This document shows positions 55,159-63,409 of a stretch of DNA of 64,000 nt, one piece after another; the first letter of the stretch is position 1; each line of letters begins with the position of its first letter. A program made the translations under genes and the position numbers. Location of the stretch: positions 32,477 through 96,476 of the forward strand of contig CANFXV010000003.1 of assembly GCA_947451115.1 (NCBI GenBank), written 5' to 3'. A model generated the notes under the pieces. The model ran no database searches. It worked only from the letters and a program-made list of their open reading frames with translations, and was not told the origin of the DNA. Source of the DNA: Bacteroidota bacterium. Its GTDB lineage: Bacteria > Bacteroidota > Bacteroidia > Chitinophagales > Chitinophagaceae.

Positions 55159-56027
55159 TGGCGATAAAAAAAATACTAGTAACAGGCGCCAATGGTCAAT
55201 TGGGATGGGAGCTAAGTCAGTTGGCAAAAACATTGCCTGCTTATGAATTTATTTTTCTAGATAGAAGGCAACTAGATTTAGCACAACCTGCTTCTTTCGA
55301 AGCCATCATCCATACCATTGCGCCAGATTTAATCATCAATACAGCAGCCTATACGGCTGTAGATAAAGCGGAAACAGAAAAAGAATTAGCCAATACCATC
55401 AATACTATAGCAGTGCAGACCTTGGCTAGTATTGCTAAAAAAAATAAAATTCGTTTCATCACTTATTCTACGGATTATGTTTTTAATGGCCAATCCACCA
55501 CCCCTTATTTGCCAGAAACAAAATTAGCGCCGATTAATTTTTATGGACAAACTAAAGCAAACGGTGAGCAATTGGCTTTACAGGAAAATCCATCTTCCAT
55601 CATCATTAGAACTTCCTGGGTATTTAGTAGCCATGGAAATAATTTTGTAAAGACCATGATGCGCTTAATGAAAGAGCGTGCCGAATTAAAAATTGTGGGT
55701 GACCAATTGGGCAGGCCTACTTATGCTAAGGACTTGGCCATTGCAACTATTCAAATGGTAGACGCTCTTAATGCAGGCAAAACTATTCAAGGCATTTATC
55801 ATTATGCCAATCAAGGAGAAACAACTTGGTATGATTTTGCCTCGGCCATAAAAGCCAATGCAGGCCTATCTTGTAACATAGTAGCCATTACCACCAAAGA
55901 ATTTCCTACCCCAGCCATAAGACCTACTTATTCGGTTTTAGCTACCGATAAAATTGAAAATGAATTGGGTATAGTCATTCCAAGTTGGGAAATTGCTTTA
56001 AAAGATTGTATGCAAATTTTGAGTTAA
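55158..56027 (+). CDS. rfbD: dTDP-4-dehydrorhamnose reductase
   Basis: Last step of dTDP-L-rhamnose synthesis. The Rossmann loop ILVTGANGQLGWELSQLA, INTAAYTAVDKAE, the YSTDYVFNGQ segment and the catalytic YGQTKANGEQLAL are diagnostic, as is TSWVFSSHGNNFVKTMM. Length 289 aa. It follows directly in the polysaccharide operon; rfbA, B and C are outside the window. The start codon overlaps the previous stop by 1 nt. Confidence 0.94.
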   Translation: MAIKKILVTGANGQLGWELSQLAKTLPAYEFIFLDRRQLDLAQPASFEAIIHTIAPDLIINTAAYTAVDKAETEKELANTINTIAVQTLASIAKKNKIRFITYSTDYVFNGQSTTPYLPETKLAPINFYGQTKANGEQLALQENPSSIIIRTSWVFSSHGNNFVKTMMRLMKERAELKIVGDQLGRPTYAKDLAIATIQMVDALNAGKTIQGIYHYANQGETTWYDFASAIKANAGLSCNIVAITTKEFPTPAIRPTYSVLATDKIENELGIVIPSWEIALKDCMQILS

Positions 56028-56033
56028 TCCATT

Positions 56034-56444
56034 ATGAATAAAGCAGCCTTATTAAAAGAATTAAGTGCCTCTACTTATGTGATGATCAAGCCATCACCAC
56101 TTCATGGCATTGGGGTATTTGCCATTAGAGATATTCCAAAAGGGACAAAAGATATTTTTTCTCAAGGGGTTGGTGAATGGATTAAAGTAAGTAAAGAAGA
56201 AGTAGATGCCTTGCCGCAGCATTCTAAAGACTTAATAGAGAATCATTGTTTGTTTGATGAAGACCATTATTTTATTCCTGACTATGGATTTAAGTTAGTG
56301 GATTTAGTGATTTATTTAAATCATTCTGAAACACCCAATGTGATTTCTTTAAATGAAGGGGAGCAATTTGAAGCCATTCGGGATATTGCCTGTGGGGAAG
56401 AACTATTGGTAGATTACGGCACTATCGTAGAAAGTGAAGAATAA
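56034..56444 (+). CDS. SET-domain protein (putative protein-lysine methyltransferase)
   Basis: A 136-aa protein made almost only of a SET domain: GIGVFAIRDIPKGT near residues 26-39, YLNHSETPNV (the NHS motif) near 103, and GEELLVDYGT near the end. No pre- or post-SET cysteines are seen. It would use SAM to methylate lysine; target unknown. It lies 6 bp after rfbD, so it may share its transcript by chance of position. SET proteins in bacteria are often taken from eukaryotes, but short ones of this form seem fairly widespread in Bacteroidota. Confidence 0.85.
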   Translation: MNKAALLKELSASTYVMIKPSPLHGIGVFAIRDIPKGTKDIFSQGVGEWIKVSKEEVDALPQHSKDLIENHCLFDEDHYFIPDYGFKLVDLVIYLNHSETPNVISLNEGEQFEAIRDIACGEELLVDYGTIVESEE

Positions 56445-56543
56445 GTTGTAGCGCTGACCGGCATCATTTCGAACACTTAATTTCCTAACTAACATCATAT
56501 TTTAGGGCAAGTCAATTTTCTAGCTTTGTATAAATATAAAGCC

Positions 56544-56987
56544 ATGAAAAATAAAGTACTTATTGCTGTGGATTTAAGTGAAACTTCTACAGAAGTAATT
56601 AATAAAGGCATAGAATTTTCAATTAGGATGGGAGCAAGTGTAAAAATTATTTCTATTGTTCCTATTTACGTTGATTATTTACAATCTCAAATGGCACTCA
56701 TACCAACGCAATGGGATGAAATATATACTGCACAAAAGGAAGCCGCCCTTAAAGAGTTGATGCAGGTGAAAGATAAACACCCTAATGTTTCTATGGAGAT
56801 TGCAGTAGAAATTGGAAATCCCAAATATGATGTGTTGGAACAAGCTTTAAAAACAGATGCTAATTATTTAGTGGTTGGGACCCATGGTAGAACAGGTTGG
56901 TCTCATGCAATAATAGGAAGCACTGCTGAGTATATTATAAGACACAGTCTAATCCCGGTATTGGTGATTCCTATGAAAAAGGATTGA
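56544..56987 (+). CDS. universal stress protein (UspA family)
   Basis: Starts MKNKVLIAVDLSETSTEVINKG at ATG 56544. The ATP-binding motif G-x2-G-x9-G-S/T is present in VGTHGRTGWSHAIIGSTAEYI, near residues 115-135, so it likely binds ATP. About 147 aa. Stress-survival role in the cytoplasm by family. The last codon and TGA stop lie inside the first 52-nt repeat unit (56981 onward). The gene is monocistronic with a strong terminator at 57099. Confidence 0.9.
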   Translation: MKNKVLIAVDLSETSTEVINKGIEFSIRMGASVKIISIVPIYVDYLQSQMALIPTQWDEIYTAQKEAALKELMQVKDKHPNVSMEIAVEIGNPKYDVLEQALKTDANYLVVGTHGRTGWSHAIIGSTAEYIIRHSLIPVLVIPMKKD

Positions 56988-57084
56988 CCTCGCGTTGCTC
57001 GGTCATCCTTTAAGAGGGAATATCCCAAATCAGGATTGACCTCGCGTTGCTCGGTCATCCTTTCAATGGGAAAATCCCAACATA
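56981..57084 (+). repeat. two tandem 52-nt units, each with two hairpins, at the 3' end of the stress-protein gene
   Basis: Units begin at 56981 and 57033. The first 31 nt of each are identical and contain GACCTCGCGTTGCTCGGTC, a hairpin with flanks AGGAT/ATCCT. The rest has diverged but keeps a second palindrome: GGGAATATCCC in one and GGGAAAATCCC in the other. The first unit supplies the final GAT codon and TGA stop of the upstream gene. Confidence 0.8.
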
Positions 57085-57098
57085 AAATAAAGAAGTTG

Positions 57099-57132
57099 CA
57101 AAGGCAGTTCGGAGAACTGCCTTTGTTTTTTT
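57099..57132 (+). terminator. strong terminator after the stress-protein gene
   Basis: A perfect 12-bp stem (57099-57110 with 57114-57125), loop GGA, followed by seven T residues. Confidence 0.93.
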
Positions 57133-57146
57133 ATACCCTCGATCGC

Positions 57147-57201
57147 AAATTGCTGCGCAATTTTATCAATGCATCTCCAATACAAAAATCAAGCTAGCTT
57201 G
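57147..57201. repeat. two short palindromes in a gene-free stretch
   Basis: AAATTGC-TGC-GCAATTT (57147-57163) is a 7-bp hairpin. CAAGCTAGCTTG (57190-57201) is a perfect 12-base palindrome flanked by A and T runs. Then GAGCTCGTTTCACTC appears near 57223. The rest of 57133-57253 shows no gene. Confidence 0.5.
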
Positions 57202-57253
57202 TTTTTGCCTTTTCGATACATTGAGCTCGTTTCACTCGCTACTTCTCGGGCAT

Positions 57254-57282
57254 AAAAAAACCGCCCCGAAAAATCGAGGCGG
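57254..57282 (-). terminator. terminator for tRNA-Gln
   Basis: CCGCC (57261-57265) pairs with GGCGG (57278-57282), with an inner CGA/TCG and A4 loop. On the minus strand it is followed by a T run (57254-57260). Confidence 0.88.
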
Positions 57283-57295
57283 CTTCTTTTTTCTT

Positions 57296-57369
57296 TGGTT
57301 GCCCGACCTGGATTCGAACCAAGACAAACTGCACCAAAAACAGTCGTACTACCATTATACTATCAGGCA
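57296..57369 (-). tRNA. tRNA-Gln (anticodon TTG), CCA encoded
   Basis: Read on the minus strand. The acceptor stem TGCCTGA pairs with TCGGGCA, discriminator A, then CCA. The T arm has CTTGG-TTCGAAT-CCAGG. The anticodon stem ACTGT/GCAGT holds loop TTTTGGT, so the anticodon is TTG, which reads CAA. U1-A72 is the weak first pair usual for tRNA-Gln. A promoter upstream and a terminator downstream make it a single-gene unit. This tRNA is a substrate for MnmA encoded in this window. Confidence 0.95.
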
Positions 57370-57396
57370 ATCCTATGCCATTCTTAGAATGGACTG

Positions 57397-57428
57397 CAAA
57401 AATAGGGTGCGAAGTAAAATTTACCAAA
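57397..57428 (-). promoter_or_regulatory. promoter for tRNA-Gln
   Basis: On the minus strand: TTTG (57425-57428), 20 bp spacer, TATTTTTG (57397-57404), a perfect -33/-7 pair. A palindrome CCATTC-TTA-GAATGG (57378-57392) covers the expected start of the transcript. Confidence 0.75.
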
Positions 57429-57510
57429 TAATAATCCCTTTTTAGGCCATTATTATGAAATTGGCTTAACTTAAGCACTCATTTATATTTTTAATCTAAA
57501 ACTGAACTTT

Positions 57511-58182
57511 ATGGGAATGAAATTAACACTAGTCACCCTATTTATTGCTTGTATGTTTATGATGTCTTTTAGAGGGGAAAAGAAAAAGAAAGTGGTGTTT
57601 TTTGGCGACTCCATTACACAAGCGGGTGTTCAAAAAGGTGGATATATTGATGTTTTACAGCATATGATTACAGAAAAAGGGGCTGCAGAGAAATTTGAAT
57701 TAAATGGAGCTGGTATTGGCGGCAATAAAATCTATGATTTGTATTTAAGAATGGAAAAGGATGTGCTTGAAAAGAAACCAGATGTGGTGGTGATATGGGT
57801 AGGCGTGAATGATGTTTGGCATAAATCTAGCTATGGAACAGGCACCGATTTTGATAAGTTTGGTGGCTTTTATGACGCGGTCGTGAAAAAGATACAAGCC
57901 ATAGGGGCAAAAGTAATTTTGGTGACTCCTGCCGCCATTGGTGAAAAAAATGATTTCTCTAATTCGCAAGATGGCGATTTAAATGCCTATAGCAGTTGGA
58001 TAAGAAAGTATGCCAAAACCAATGATATTGGATTAGTAGATCTTAGAAGCGTTTTTCATGAATACAGTCTAGCACACAACCCTGATAATTTAGCTAAAGG
58101 AATTTTAACTACCGATGGCGTTCACTTGAATGAAAAAGGAAACGCTTTAGTAGCAGAAGAAATGTGGAAATTTTTGCAATAG
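57511..58182 (+). CDS. secreted SGNH/GDSL-family hydrolase
   Basis: Signal peptide or N-terminal anchor with LVTLFIACMFMMSF. Block I VVFFGDSITQAG carries the nucleophile Ser, block II has GAGIGGNKIYDL, block III VIWVGVNDVW with the Asn, and block V DGVHLNEKG with the Asp and His. 223 aa. These act as esterases on lipids, acetylated sugars or peptidoglycan; the substrate is unknown. The start is the ATG at 57511, and the ATG at 57517 is just as good. It faces tyrS with 1 bp between stops. Confidence 0.88.
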   Translation: MGMKLTLVTLFIACMFMMSFRGEKKKKVVFFGDSITQAGVQKGGYIDVLQHMITEKGAAEKFELNGAGIGGNKIYDLYLRMEKDVLEKKPDVVVIWVGVNDVWHKSSYGTGTDFDKFGGFYDAVVKKIQAIGAKVILVTPAAIGEKNDFSNSQDGDLNAYSSWIRKYAKTNDIGLVDLRSVFHEYSLAHNPDNLAKGILTTDGVHLNEKGNALVAEEMWKFLQ

Positions 58183-58183
58183 A

Positions 58184-59467
58184 TTAACCCGCTATCACTA
58201 AATAATAATTCTTTTTTCCTTTTTGTAAGAGGATGTATTTGCCTTGCAATAATTGTGCGCTGGTCACATTGGTAAAATCTGCGCCTATTTTTTCTTTATT
58301 AATGCTGATACCTCCGCTCTGCCACATTTTACGGGCTTCTCCCTTACTTGGGAATATTTTTGTATCGGCTAATAAACTTACTAAGTCATAACCTTCTGCG
58401 AGTTGAGCTATTGTTATATTCACGGTAGGCACTCCTTCCATTACTTGTAATAACTGCGCTTCGTTCAAAGATTTTAATACTTCGGTAGTGGCGTTGCCAA
58501 ATAAAATTTCAGTAGCTCGAAGGGCAAAATTTAAATCTTCTTCACTGTGCACAAATTTAGTTAATTCAGCAGCCAAGTTTTTTTGTAAAATTCTTTCTTG
58601 TGGCGCTAGTTCGTGGTCGGCAATTAATTGATCAATAGTAGTAAAGGGAAGTAGTGTAAATATCTTAATCCATTTTTTAGCATCTTCGTCGCTTGCATTT
58701 AACCAGAACTGATAAAATTGATAAGGAGATGTTTTCGAAGCATCTAACCAAATATTTCCTTTTTCTGTTTTGCCAAATTTGCCACCATCTGCTTTTGTAA
58801 TTAAGGGGCAAGTAAAAGCAAAAGCTTCACCACCCATCTTTCTTCTTATTAATTCAGTGCCGGTGGTGATATTACCCCACTGGTCACTGCCACCCATTTG
58901 TACTTTGCAATTTTTATTTTTATACAACCAATAAAAATCATAGCCCTGTACCAATTGATAAGTGAATTCGGTAAAGCTCATACCGGTATCACCTTCAATT
59001 CTTTTTTTCACACTATCCTTGGCCATCATATAGTTCACCGTAATATGCTTACCCACCTCTCTTATAAAATCTAAGAAAGTAAAGTTTTTAAACCAATCGT
59101 AGTTGTTCACCATTTCAGCGCCATTGGAAAGGGTAGTATCAAAATTTAAAAAATGCGCTAATTGTTTTTGAACCCCTGCTAAATTAAATTGTAAAGTTTC
59201 TTCGCTTAATAAATTACGCTCTTCACTTTTTCCGCTTGGGTCACCCACCATGCCTGTGGCACCGCCTACCAAGGCCACTGGTTTATGGCCAGCTCTTTGT
59301 AAATGCACTAACAATAAAATAGGCACTAAACTACCAATATGCAAACTATCCGAAGTGGGGTCAAAGCCGATGTAGCCAGCAACCTGCTCTTTTTCAAACA
59401 ATTCCTCTGTTCCGGGCATAATGTCTTGAATCATTCCTCTCCAACGTAGTTCTTGTATTAAAGTCAT
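58184..59467 (-). CDS. tyrS: tyrosyl-tRNA synthetase
   Basis: Charges tRNA-Tyr. Class I markers: HIGS at residues 43-46 in [16 protein letters not shown], the tyrosine-binding YDFYWLYKN and [11 protein letters not shown], and the KFGKT form of KMSKS in [16 protein letters not shown]. The C-terminal S4 RNA-binding domain includes [15 protein letters not shown]. Length 427 aa is normal. Confidence 0.97.
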   Translation of the reverse strand: MTLIQELRWRGMIQDIMPGTEELFEKEQVAGYIGFDPTSDSLHIGSLVPILLLVHLQRAGHKPVALVGGATGMVGDPSGKSEERNLLSEETLQFNLAGVQKQLAHFLNFDTTLSNGAEMVNNYDWFKNFTFLDFIREVGKHITVNYMMAKDSVKKRIEGDTGMSFTEFTYQLVQGYDFYWLYKNKNCKVQMGGSDQWGNITTGTELIRRKMGGEAFAFTCPLITKADGGKFGKTEKGNIWLDASKTSPYQFYQFWLNASDEDAKKWIKIFTLLPFTTIDQLIADHELAPQERILQKNLAAELTKFVHSEEDLNFALRATEILFGNATTEVLKSLNEAQLLQVMEGVPTVNITIAQLAEGYDLVSLLADTKIFPSKGEARKMWQSGGISINKEKIGADFTNVTSAQLLQGKYILLQKGKKNYYLVIAG

Positions 59468-59519
59468 ATTCTATATACTTTAGGCAAAAATAACTACTAA
59501 AATGCAATAATTTCGCATC

Positions 59520-59924
59520 ATGAACCCAACAACTCCCACAATTGGCGACGGAACCAGAATTTTACACTTTTTAGTGGATACCTTATTAATTGCTGTAATT
59601 GCCTATTTAGTCTATGGATGGTGGAATTTTCATGTGATGTATTGGAATTACACCCCTTATCAGTATGGCGTTTTCTTTTTTGCCACCATGTGGTTGTATG
59701 CGTTTTTGTTTGAGCTTATTTTTTTACGCACCCCTGCCAAATGGTTAACAGGGACTAAAGTAGTTTCGGAAAATGGAGGCAGGCCCAATATCTTTCAATT
59801 TTTTATTAGAGCAACGCTAAGATCGACCATTGTATCTATGTTTGGATTGGCCTGGAATGGACAACCTTTGCATGATACATTTTCTAAAACGAAATTAATT
59901 TATGCTGCCAAGCAAGTTGCCTAA
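59520..59924 (+). CDS. RDD-family membrane protein
   Basis: 134 aa with the family pattern GTRILHFLVDTLLIAVIAYLVYG (R and D kept in RILHFLVD), a second helix around YGVFFFATMWLYAFLFELIF and RTPAKWLTGTKVV. The third helix segment (FFIRATLRSTIVSMFGLA) is shorter. RDD proteins are inner-membrane proteins, some tied to Na+ tolerance, with no firm role. It is divergent from tyrS and precedes hscA by 73 bp. Confidence 0.85.
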   Translation: MNPTTPTIGDGTRILHFLVDTLLIAVIAYLVYGWWNFHVMYWNYTPYQYGVFFFATMWLYAFLFELIFLRTPAKWLTGTKVVSENGGRPNIFQFFIRATLRSTIVSMFGLAWNGQPLHDTFSKTKLIYAAKQVA

Positions 59925-59997
59925 ACTTGGTTTTAAATCTTTCCTCAAATCATAAGTTTTAATTTGGCTTGCATTGTACATTTGTAAAATTTTTTAA

Positions 59998-61863
59998 ATG
60001 GCCAAGATTGGTATTAATATATCTACAGGGAGTTTGCAACAAGCAGAGATTATTGTAGGTATCGACTTAGGTACCACCAATAGTTTGGTGGCCATCATCC
60101 ATCCTGATACTAAATTGCCTACCGCATTAAAAGAATTTGATGGTAGTAGCATTGTGCCAAGTGTGGTACATTTTGATGCTTATGGAAATGTAGAAGTGGG
60201 AGCGAATGCGAAACCTTATTTAGAAACAGACCCGCAAAATACCATATTTAGTGCCAAACGTTTGATGGGGAAAAGCCACAATGACATCAGAACGCATCAA
60301 GATTTTTTTGCTTATAAAATAATAGATGATAACAGAGACAGTTTAGTAAAAGTACAAGTGGGTAATACTTTTTATTCACCCATCGATTTGTCTTCTTATA
60401 TATTAGTTGAACTAAAAAAGCGCGCCGAACATATTTTAAAAACACCTGTCACTAAAGCAGTGATTACAGTGCCTGCCTATTTTAATGATACCCAACGTCA
60501 AGCCACACGTGATGCAGGAAAGCTAGCAGGGCTAGACGTATTGCGCATCATCAACGAACCCACTGCGGCAAGTTTGGCTTATGGTTTAGGCATGGATCCT
60601 GCTGAAGAAAAAACAATTGCAGTGTATGATTTGGGTGGTGGTACTTTTGACATTTCAATTTTAAAAATCTCTAATGGTATCTTCGAGGTATTAAGTACCA
60701 ATGGCGATACTTATTTAGGTGGAGATGATTTAGACCGTGCCATTATTGAATATTGGATGCAACAAATGGGGGTGGCAGATTTAGATGACCATAAAATTTT
60801 AAAACAACAATTAAGACTAGCTGCAGAAAAAGCTAAAATAGTTTTATCTAATGCAGATTTTTTTGAAACAGAGTTTGCGGGAGAAAAAATTTCTATTACG
60901 CTAGAAGTATTTGAAAATTTAATTGCCCCCATTGTAGCAAAAACAATGGATTGTTGCCAATTGGCCATGAAAGATGCAGGCTTAAATATTTCGGATATCA
61001 ATACTGTATTAATGGTGGGAGGAAGTACACGTGTGCCACTTGTGAAAAAAACAGTAGCTACTTTTTTTAATCAAGCAGTGAATGATTCAGTGAATCCAGA
61101 TGAAGTAGTGGCCTTAGGGGCAGCAGTGCAAGCAGATATTTTAGCGGGTAACAATCAAAACATGTTATTGTTAGATATAACTCCATTAAGCTTAGGTATT
61201 GAAACCATGGGTGGATTAATGGATGTTTTACTCCCACGCAATTCGAAAATACCAACCAAGGCAGCAAGGCAATACACCACACAAAAAGATGCACAATCTG
61301 GAATTAATATTGCGGTGTATCAGGGCGAAAGAGATTTGGTAAAAGACAATCGACAATTAGGGGCCTTTACTTTATCAGGAATTCCTTCCATGCCAGCGGG
61401 ATTGCCCAAAGTAGAAGTAAGTTTTTTAATCAATGCAGATGGGATTTTACAAGTCAGTGCTAAAGAATTGAGAAGTGGAGTCACACAAAGTATTGATATC
61501 AAACCTCAATATGGATTAACCGACGAAGAAGTGGAACAAAGATTAATGGAAAGCATTACCAATGCGAAGGCCGATATCGCTTCAAGGGCATTAGTAGAAG
61601 CCAGTACCGAAGCCGAACAAATGCTAGCTGTGACAGAAAAGTTCATGGTTAAGAATGCTGGCTTATTGTCTAAAGACGAAATGACCGCTACCGCCAATGC
61701 CATGCAAGCTTTGCAATTGGCTATTACCATGGAGGATAAGAACCTAATTCAGACCAAAACAGAGGAATTAAACGACCTTACCAGGCCTTTTGCGGAAAGG
61801 GTGATGGATCAAGCCATCTCTGGGGCCTTAAAAGGTAGGGGGATCGATGATAAAAATCTCTAG
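59998..61863 (+). CDS. hscA: Hsp70-family Fe-S assembly chaperone HscA
   Basis: ATP-dependent chaperone that assists iron-sulfur cluster transfer. Starts MAKIGINISTGSLQQAEIIVGIDLGTTN, with an extra 17 residues before the ATPase fold that DnaK lacks, then YDLGGGTFDISILK, VLMVGGSTRVPLV, and the substrate-binding domain beginning LLDITPLSLGIETMGG. 621 aa, without the long acidic tail of DnaK. hscB and iscU are not in the window. A TACATTTG box lies about 20 bp upstream of the ATG. The gene ends 5 bp before the rpsU promoter. Confidence 0.9.
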   Translation: MAKIGINISTGSLQQAEIIVGIDLGTTNSLVAIIHPDTKLPTALKEFDGSSIVPSVVHFDAYGNVEVGANAKPYLETDPQNTIFSAKRLMGKSHNDIRTHQDFFAYKIIDDNRDSLVKVQVGNTFYSPIDLSSYILVELKKRAEHILKTPVTKAVITVPAYFNDTQRQATRDAGKLAGLDVLRIINEPTAASLAYGLGMDPAEEKTIAVYDLGGGTFDISILKISNGIFEVLSTNGDTYLGGDDLDRAIIEYWMQQMGVADLDDHKILKQQLRLAAEKAKIVLSNADFFETEFAGEKISITLEVFENLIAPIVAKTMDCCQLAMKDAGLNISDINTVLMVGGSTRVPLVKKTVATFFNQAVNDSVNPDEVVALGAAVQADILAGNNQNMLLLDITPLSLGIETMGGLMDVLLPRNSKIPTKAARQYTTQKDAQSGINIAVYQGERDLVKDNRQLGAFTLSGIPSMPAGLPKVEVSFLINADGILQVSAKELRSGVTQSIDIKPQYGLTDEEVEQRLMESITNAKADIASRALVEASTEAEQMLAVTEKFMVKNAGLLSKDEMTATANAMQALQLAITMEDKNLIQTKTEELNDLTRPFAERVMDQAISGALKGRGIDDKNL

Positions 61864-61867
61864 TAAA

Positions 61868-61898
61868 TTTGGTATTTTCAAAAGGAATCCTATCTTTG
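61868..61898 (+). promoter_or_regulatory. promoter for rpsU
   Basis: TTTG (61868-61871), 19 bp spacer, TATCTTTG (61891-61898): a perfect Bacteroidota -33/-7 pair just after the hscA stop. Confidence 0.8.
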
Positions 61899-61927
61899 CG
61901 TTCCAATTTTATTTTTAAAAACACCTG

Positions 61928-61933
61928 AGGAGG
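61928..61933 (+). promoter_or_regulatory. strong Shine-Dalgarno of rpsU
   Basis: AGGAGG, in the context TGAGGAGGT, ends 10 nt before the rpsU ATG. I see nothing of equal strength before the other genes. Bacteroidota ribosomes hide their anti-SD with bS21, and rpsU is the known exception that keeps an SD. ACCT (61923-61926) can pair with AGGT (61931-61934) over a GAGG loop and could mask it. Confidence 0.85.
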
Positions 61934-61943
61934 TATATATATT

Positions 61944-62141
61944 ATGTTAATAATTGATTCAAAAGACTGCGAAAACATTGACAAAGCGTTAAAAAAGTAC
62001 AAAAAGAAGTTTGAAAAAAGTAAAACTTTGATCAACTTGCGTTCTCGTCAAGCATTTGTGAAACCATCGGTTAAACGTCGTTTCGAAGTGTTGAAAGCTG
62101 TCTATAAGCAACAAATTTTCAGCGGAAAGATAGAGGGATAA
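61944..62141 (+). CDS. rpsU: 30S ribosomal protein S21
   Basis: A 65-aa basic protein of the small subunit, MLIIDSKDCENIDKALKKYKKKFEKS with SRQAFVKPSVKRRFEVLKA later, as in Bacteroidota bS21. In this phylum bS21 helps cover the 3' end of 16S rRNA and so blocks SD use (published structural work); the SD before its own gene suggests autoregulation. Own promoter upstream, two terminators downstream. Confidence 0.95.
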   Translation: MLIIDSKDCENIDKALKKYKKKFEKSKTLINLRSRQAFVKPSVKRRFEVLKAVYKQQIFSGKIEG

Positions 62142-62168
62142 GCTTTATCTTTTCAACTATTGATATTT

Positions 62169-62203
62169 AAAACCAAGCCTGGTATAACCTAGCTTGGTTT
62201 TTT
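62169..62203 (+). terminator. first terminator after rpsU
   Basis: AAAACCAAGC (62169-62178) pairs with GCTTGGTTTT (62192-62201), with an inner GGT/ACC, then a T-rich tail to about 62210. Confidence 0.88.
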
Positions 62204-62261
62204 GTTTTTTCTGCGTCTTTTATTAAAAAATAAAGACTTGAAAAAACCGCTAATGATTTTT

Positions 62262-62290
62262 AAAGCCCATACTGGGCTTTTTGTTTTTCT
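62262..62290 (+). terminator. second terminator after rpsU, with duplicated tail
   Basis: AAAGCCCA (62262-62269) pairs with TGGGCTTT (62273-62280), loop TAC, then TTGTTTTTCT. Its tail TTTTTGTTTTTCTACGTC nearly repeats the tail of the first terminator, which reads ...GTTTTTTCTGCGTC. Confidence 0.85.
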
Positions 62291-62333
62291 ACGTCTTTTA
62301 GATTCCCTCTACATGTCTTATCTTTAATAGGCA

Positions 62334-63233
62334 ATGTCCTTTCAAACACGTCATATCCAGTTGAATGCTTTTTTAGCCTTCCTCCAATTTGAGAGGCGCT
62401 ATTCTGTGCACACCATCACCGCTTATTCCAATGACCTAATTCAATTCTTTGATTATATCGCTACTCAATACGATGGCATGGCTTTTACTGATATTACGGG
62501 CACCATGGTCCGTTCCTGGTTGGCTTCGATGAAACAAGAGGAATTGACGGGTAAAACATTGAACCGAAAAATATCTTCTTTAAAATCTTTTTATAAGTAT
62601 CAAATTCAACAAGGGCATTTAGTCAAAAGTCCGATGGAAACGGTGATTAGTCCTAAAATCAGCAAAAGATTGCCCAGCTTTATTGCAGAGAATGATATGG
62701 AACAATTGTTTTTGAATTTATCCTTTGCAGAAGGGTGGAAAGGGTATACCGAAAAAATGGTCATTCAACTTTTTTATGCAACAGGTATGCGTTTGAGTGA
62801 ACTAATTCAATGCAAAGAAAATCAAGTAGATCTTTCTAAAAAAATTATCAAAGTATTGGGTAAGGGGAATAAAGAAAGAATTTTACCGCTGAGTCCTGAA
62901 TTGGCTTTGGAATTAAAAAAATACATTGCTCAAAAACCTGAAGCGGCCAGAGGTAATGCACATTTATTTGTGAATGAAAATGGCAAAGCCTTGCAACCCA
63001 AAGCGGTCTATACTTTTGTTAAATTTTATTTATCACAGGTAACTACTTTGCAAAAGAAAAGCCCGCACGTACTAAGGCATAGCTTTGCTACACATTTAAT
63101 GAACAATGGTGCCGATTTGAATGCGGTAAAGGAATTGCTAGGCCATAGCAGCTTAGCGGCCACTCAGGTGTACACCCATAATACCATTGAAAAATTGAAG
63201 GAAGTATTTGCCAAAGCACATCCCAAAGCCTAA
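62334..63233 (+). CDS. XerC/XerD-type tyrosine recombinase
   Basis: Resolves chromosome dimers at dif by family. The N-terminal core-binding domain (about 1-110) is followed by the catalytic domain with Arg153 (ATGMRLSEL), a Lys near 177-180 (GKGNKERILPL), His245 and Arg248 (HVLRHSFATH), His271 (LLGHSSLAA) and Tyr280 (QVYTH). 299 aa, the housekeeping length. There is no attachment site or cargo nearby, and rpsU and hpf flank it, so it is a core gene rather than a mobile integrase. XerC versus XerD cannot be told by eye. Confidence 0.92.
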   Translation: MSFQTRHIQLNAFLAFLQFERRYSVHTITAYSNDLIQFFDYIATQYDGMAFTDITGTMVRSWLASMKQEELTGKTLNRKISSLKSFYKYQIQQGHLVKSPMETVISPKISKRLPSFIAENDMEQLFLNLSFAEGWKGYTEKMVIQLFYATGMRLSELIQCKENQVDLSKKIIKVLGKGNKERILPLSPELALELKKYIAQKPEAARGNAHLFVNENGKALQPKAVYTFVKFYLSQVTTLQKKSPHVLRHSFATHLMNNGADLNAVKELLGHSSLAATQVYTHNTIEKLKEVFAKAHPKA

Positions 63234-63409
63234 GCTTTATCATAGCAATCTATTTCAAAATATGATAGGTATCATAGCTGGTCATAAAGTTTTCTTAAAT
63301 CATTTTTATTCTTGTATTTTTTTCAAACTTGTTGTAACTTACTGGTGCAGGTAAGATGGAACGCATTACTTGTTCAGTTCTTTATTTTTCACTTAAAAAA
63401 AATTATTTT

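Noticed and set aside
62334..63233. Integrase of a mobile island
   Set aside because: Length, motifs and core-gene neighbours (rpsU, hpf, tRNA) fit a housekeeping Xer recombinase; no cargo or direct repeats at the adjacent tRNA were seen.
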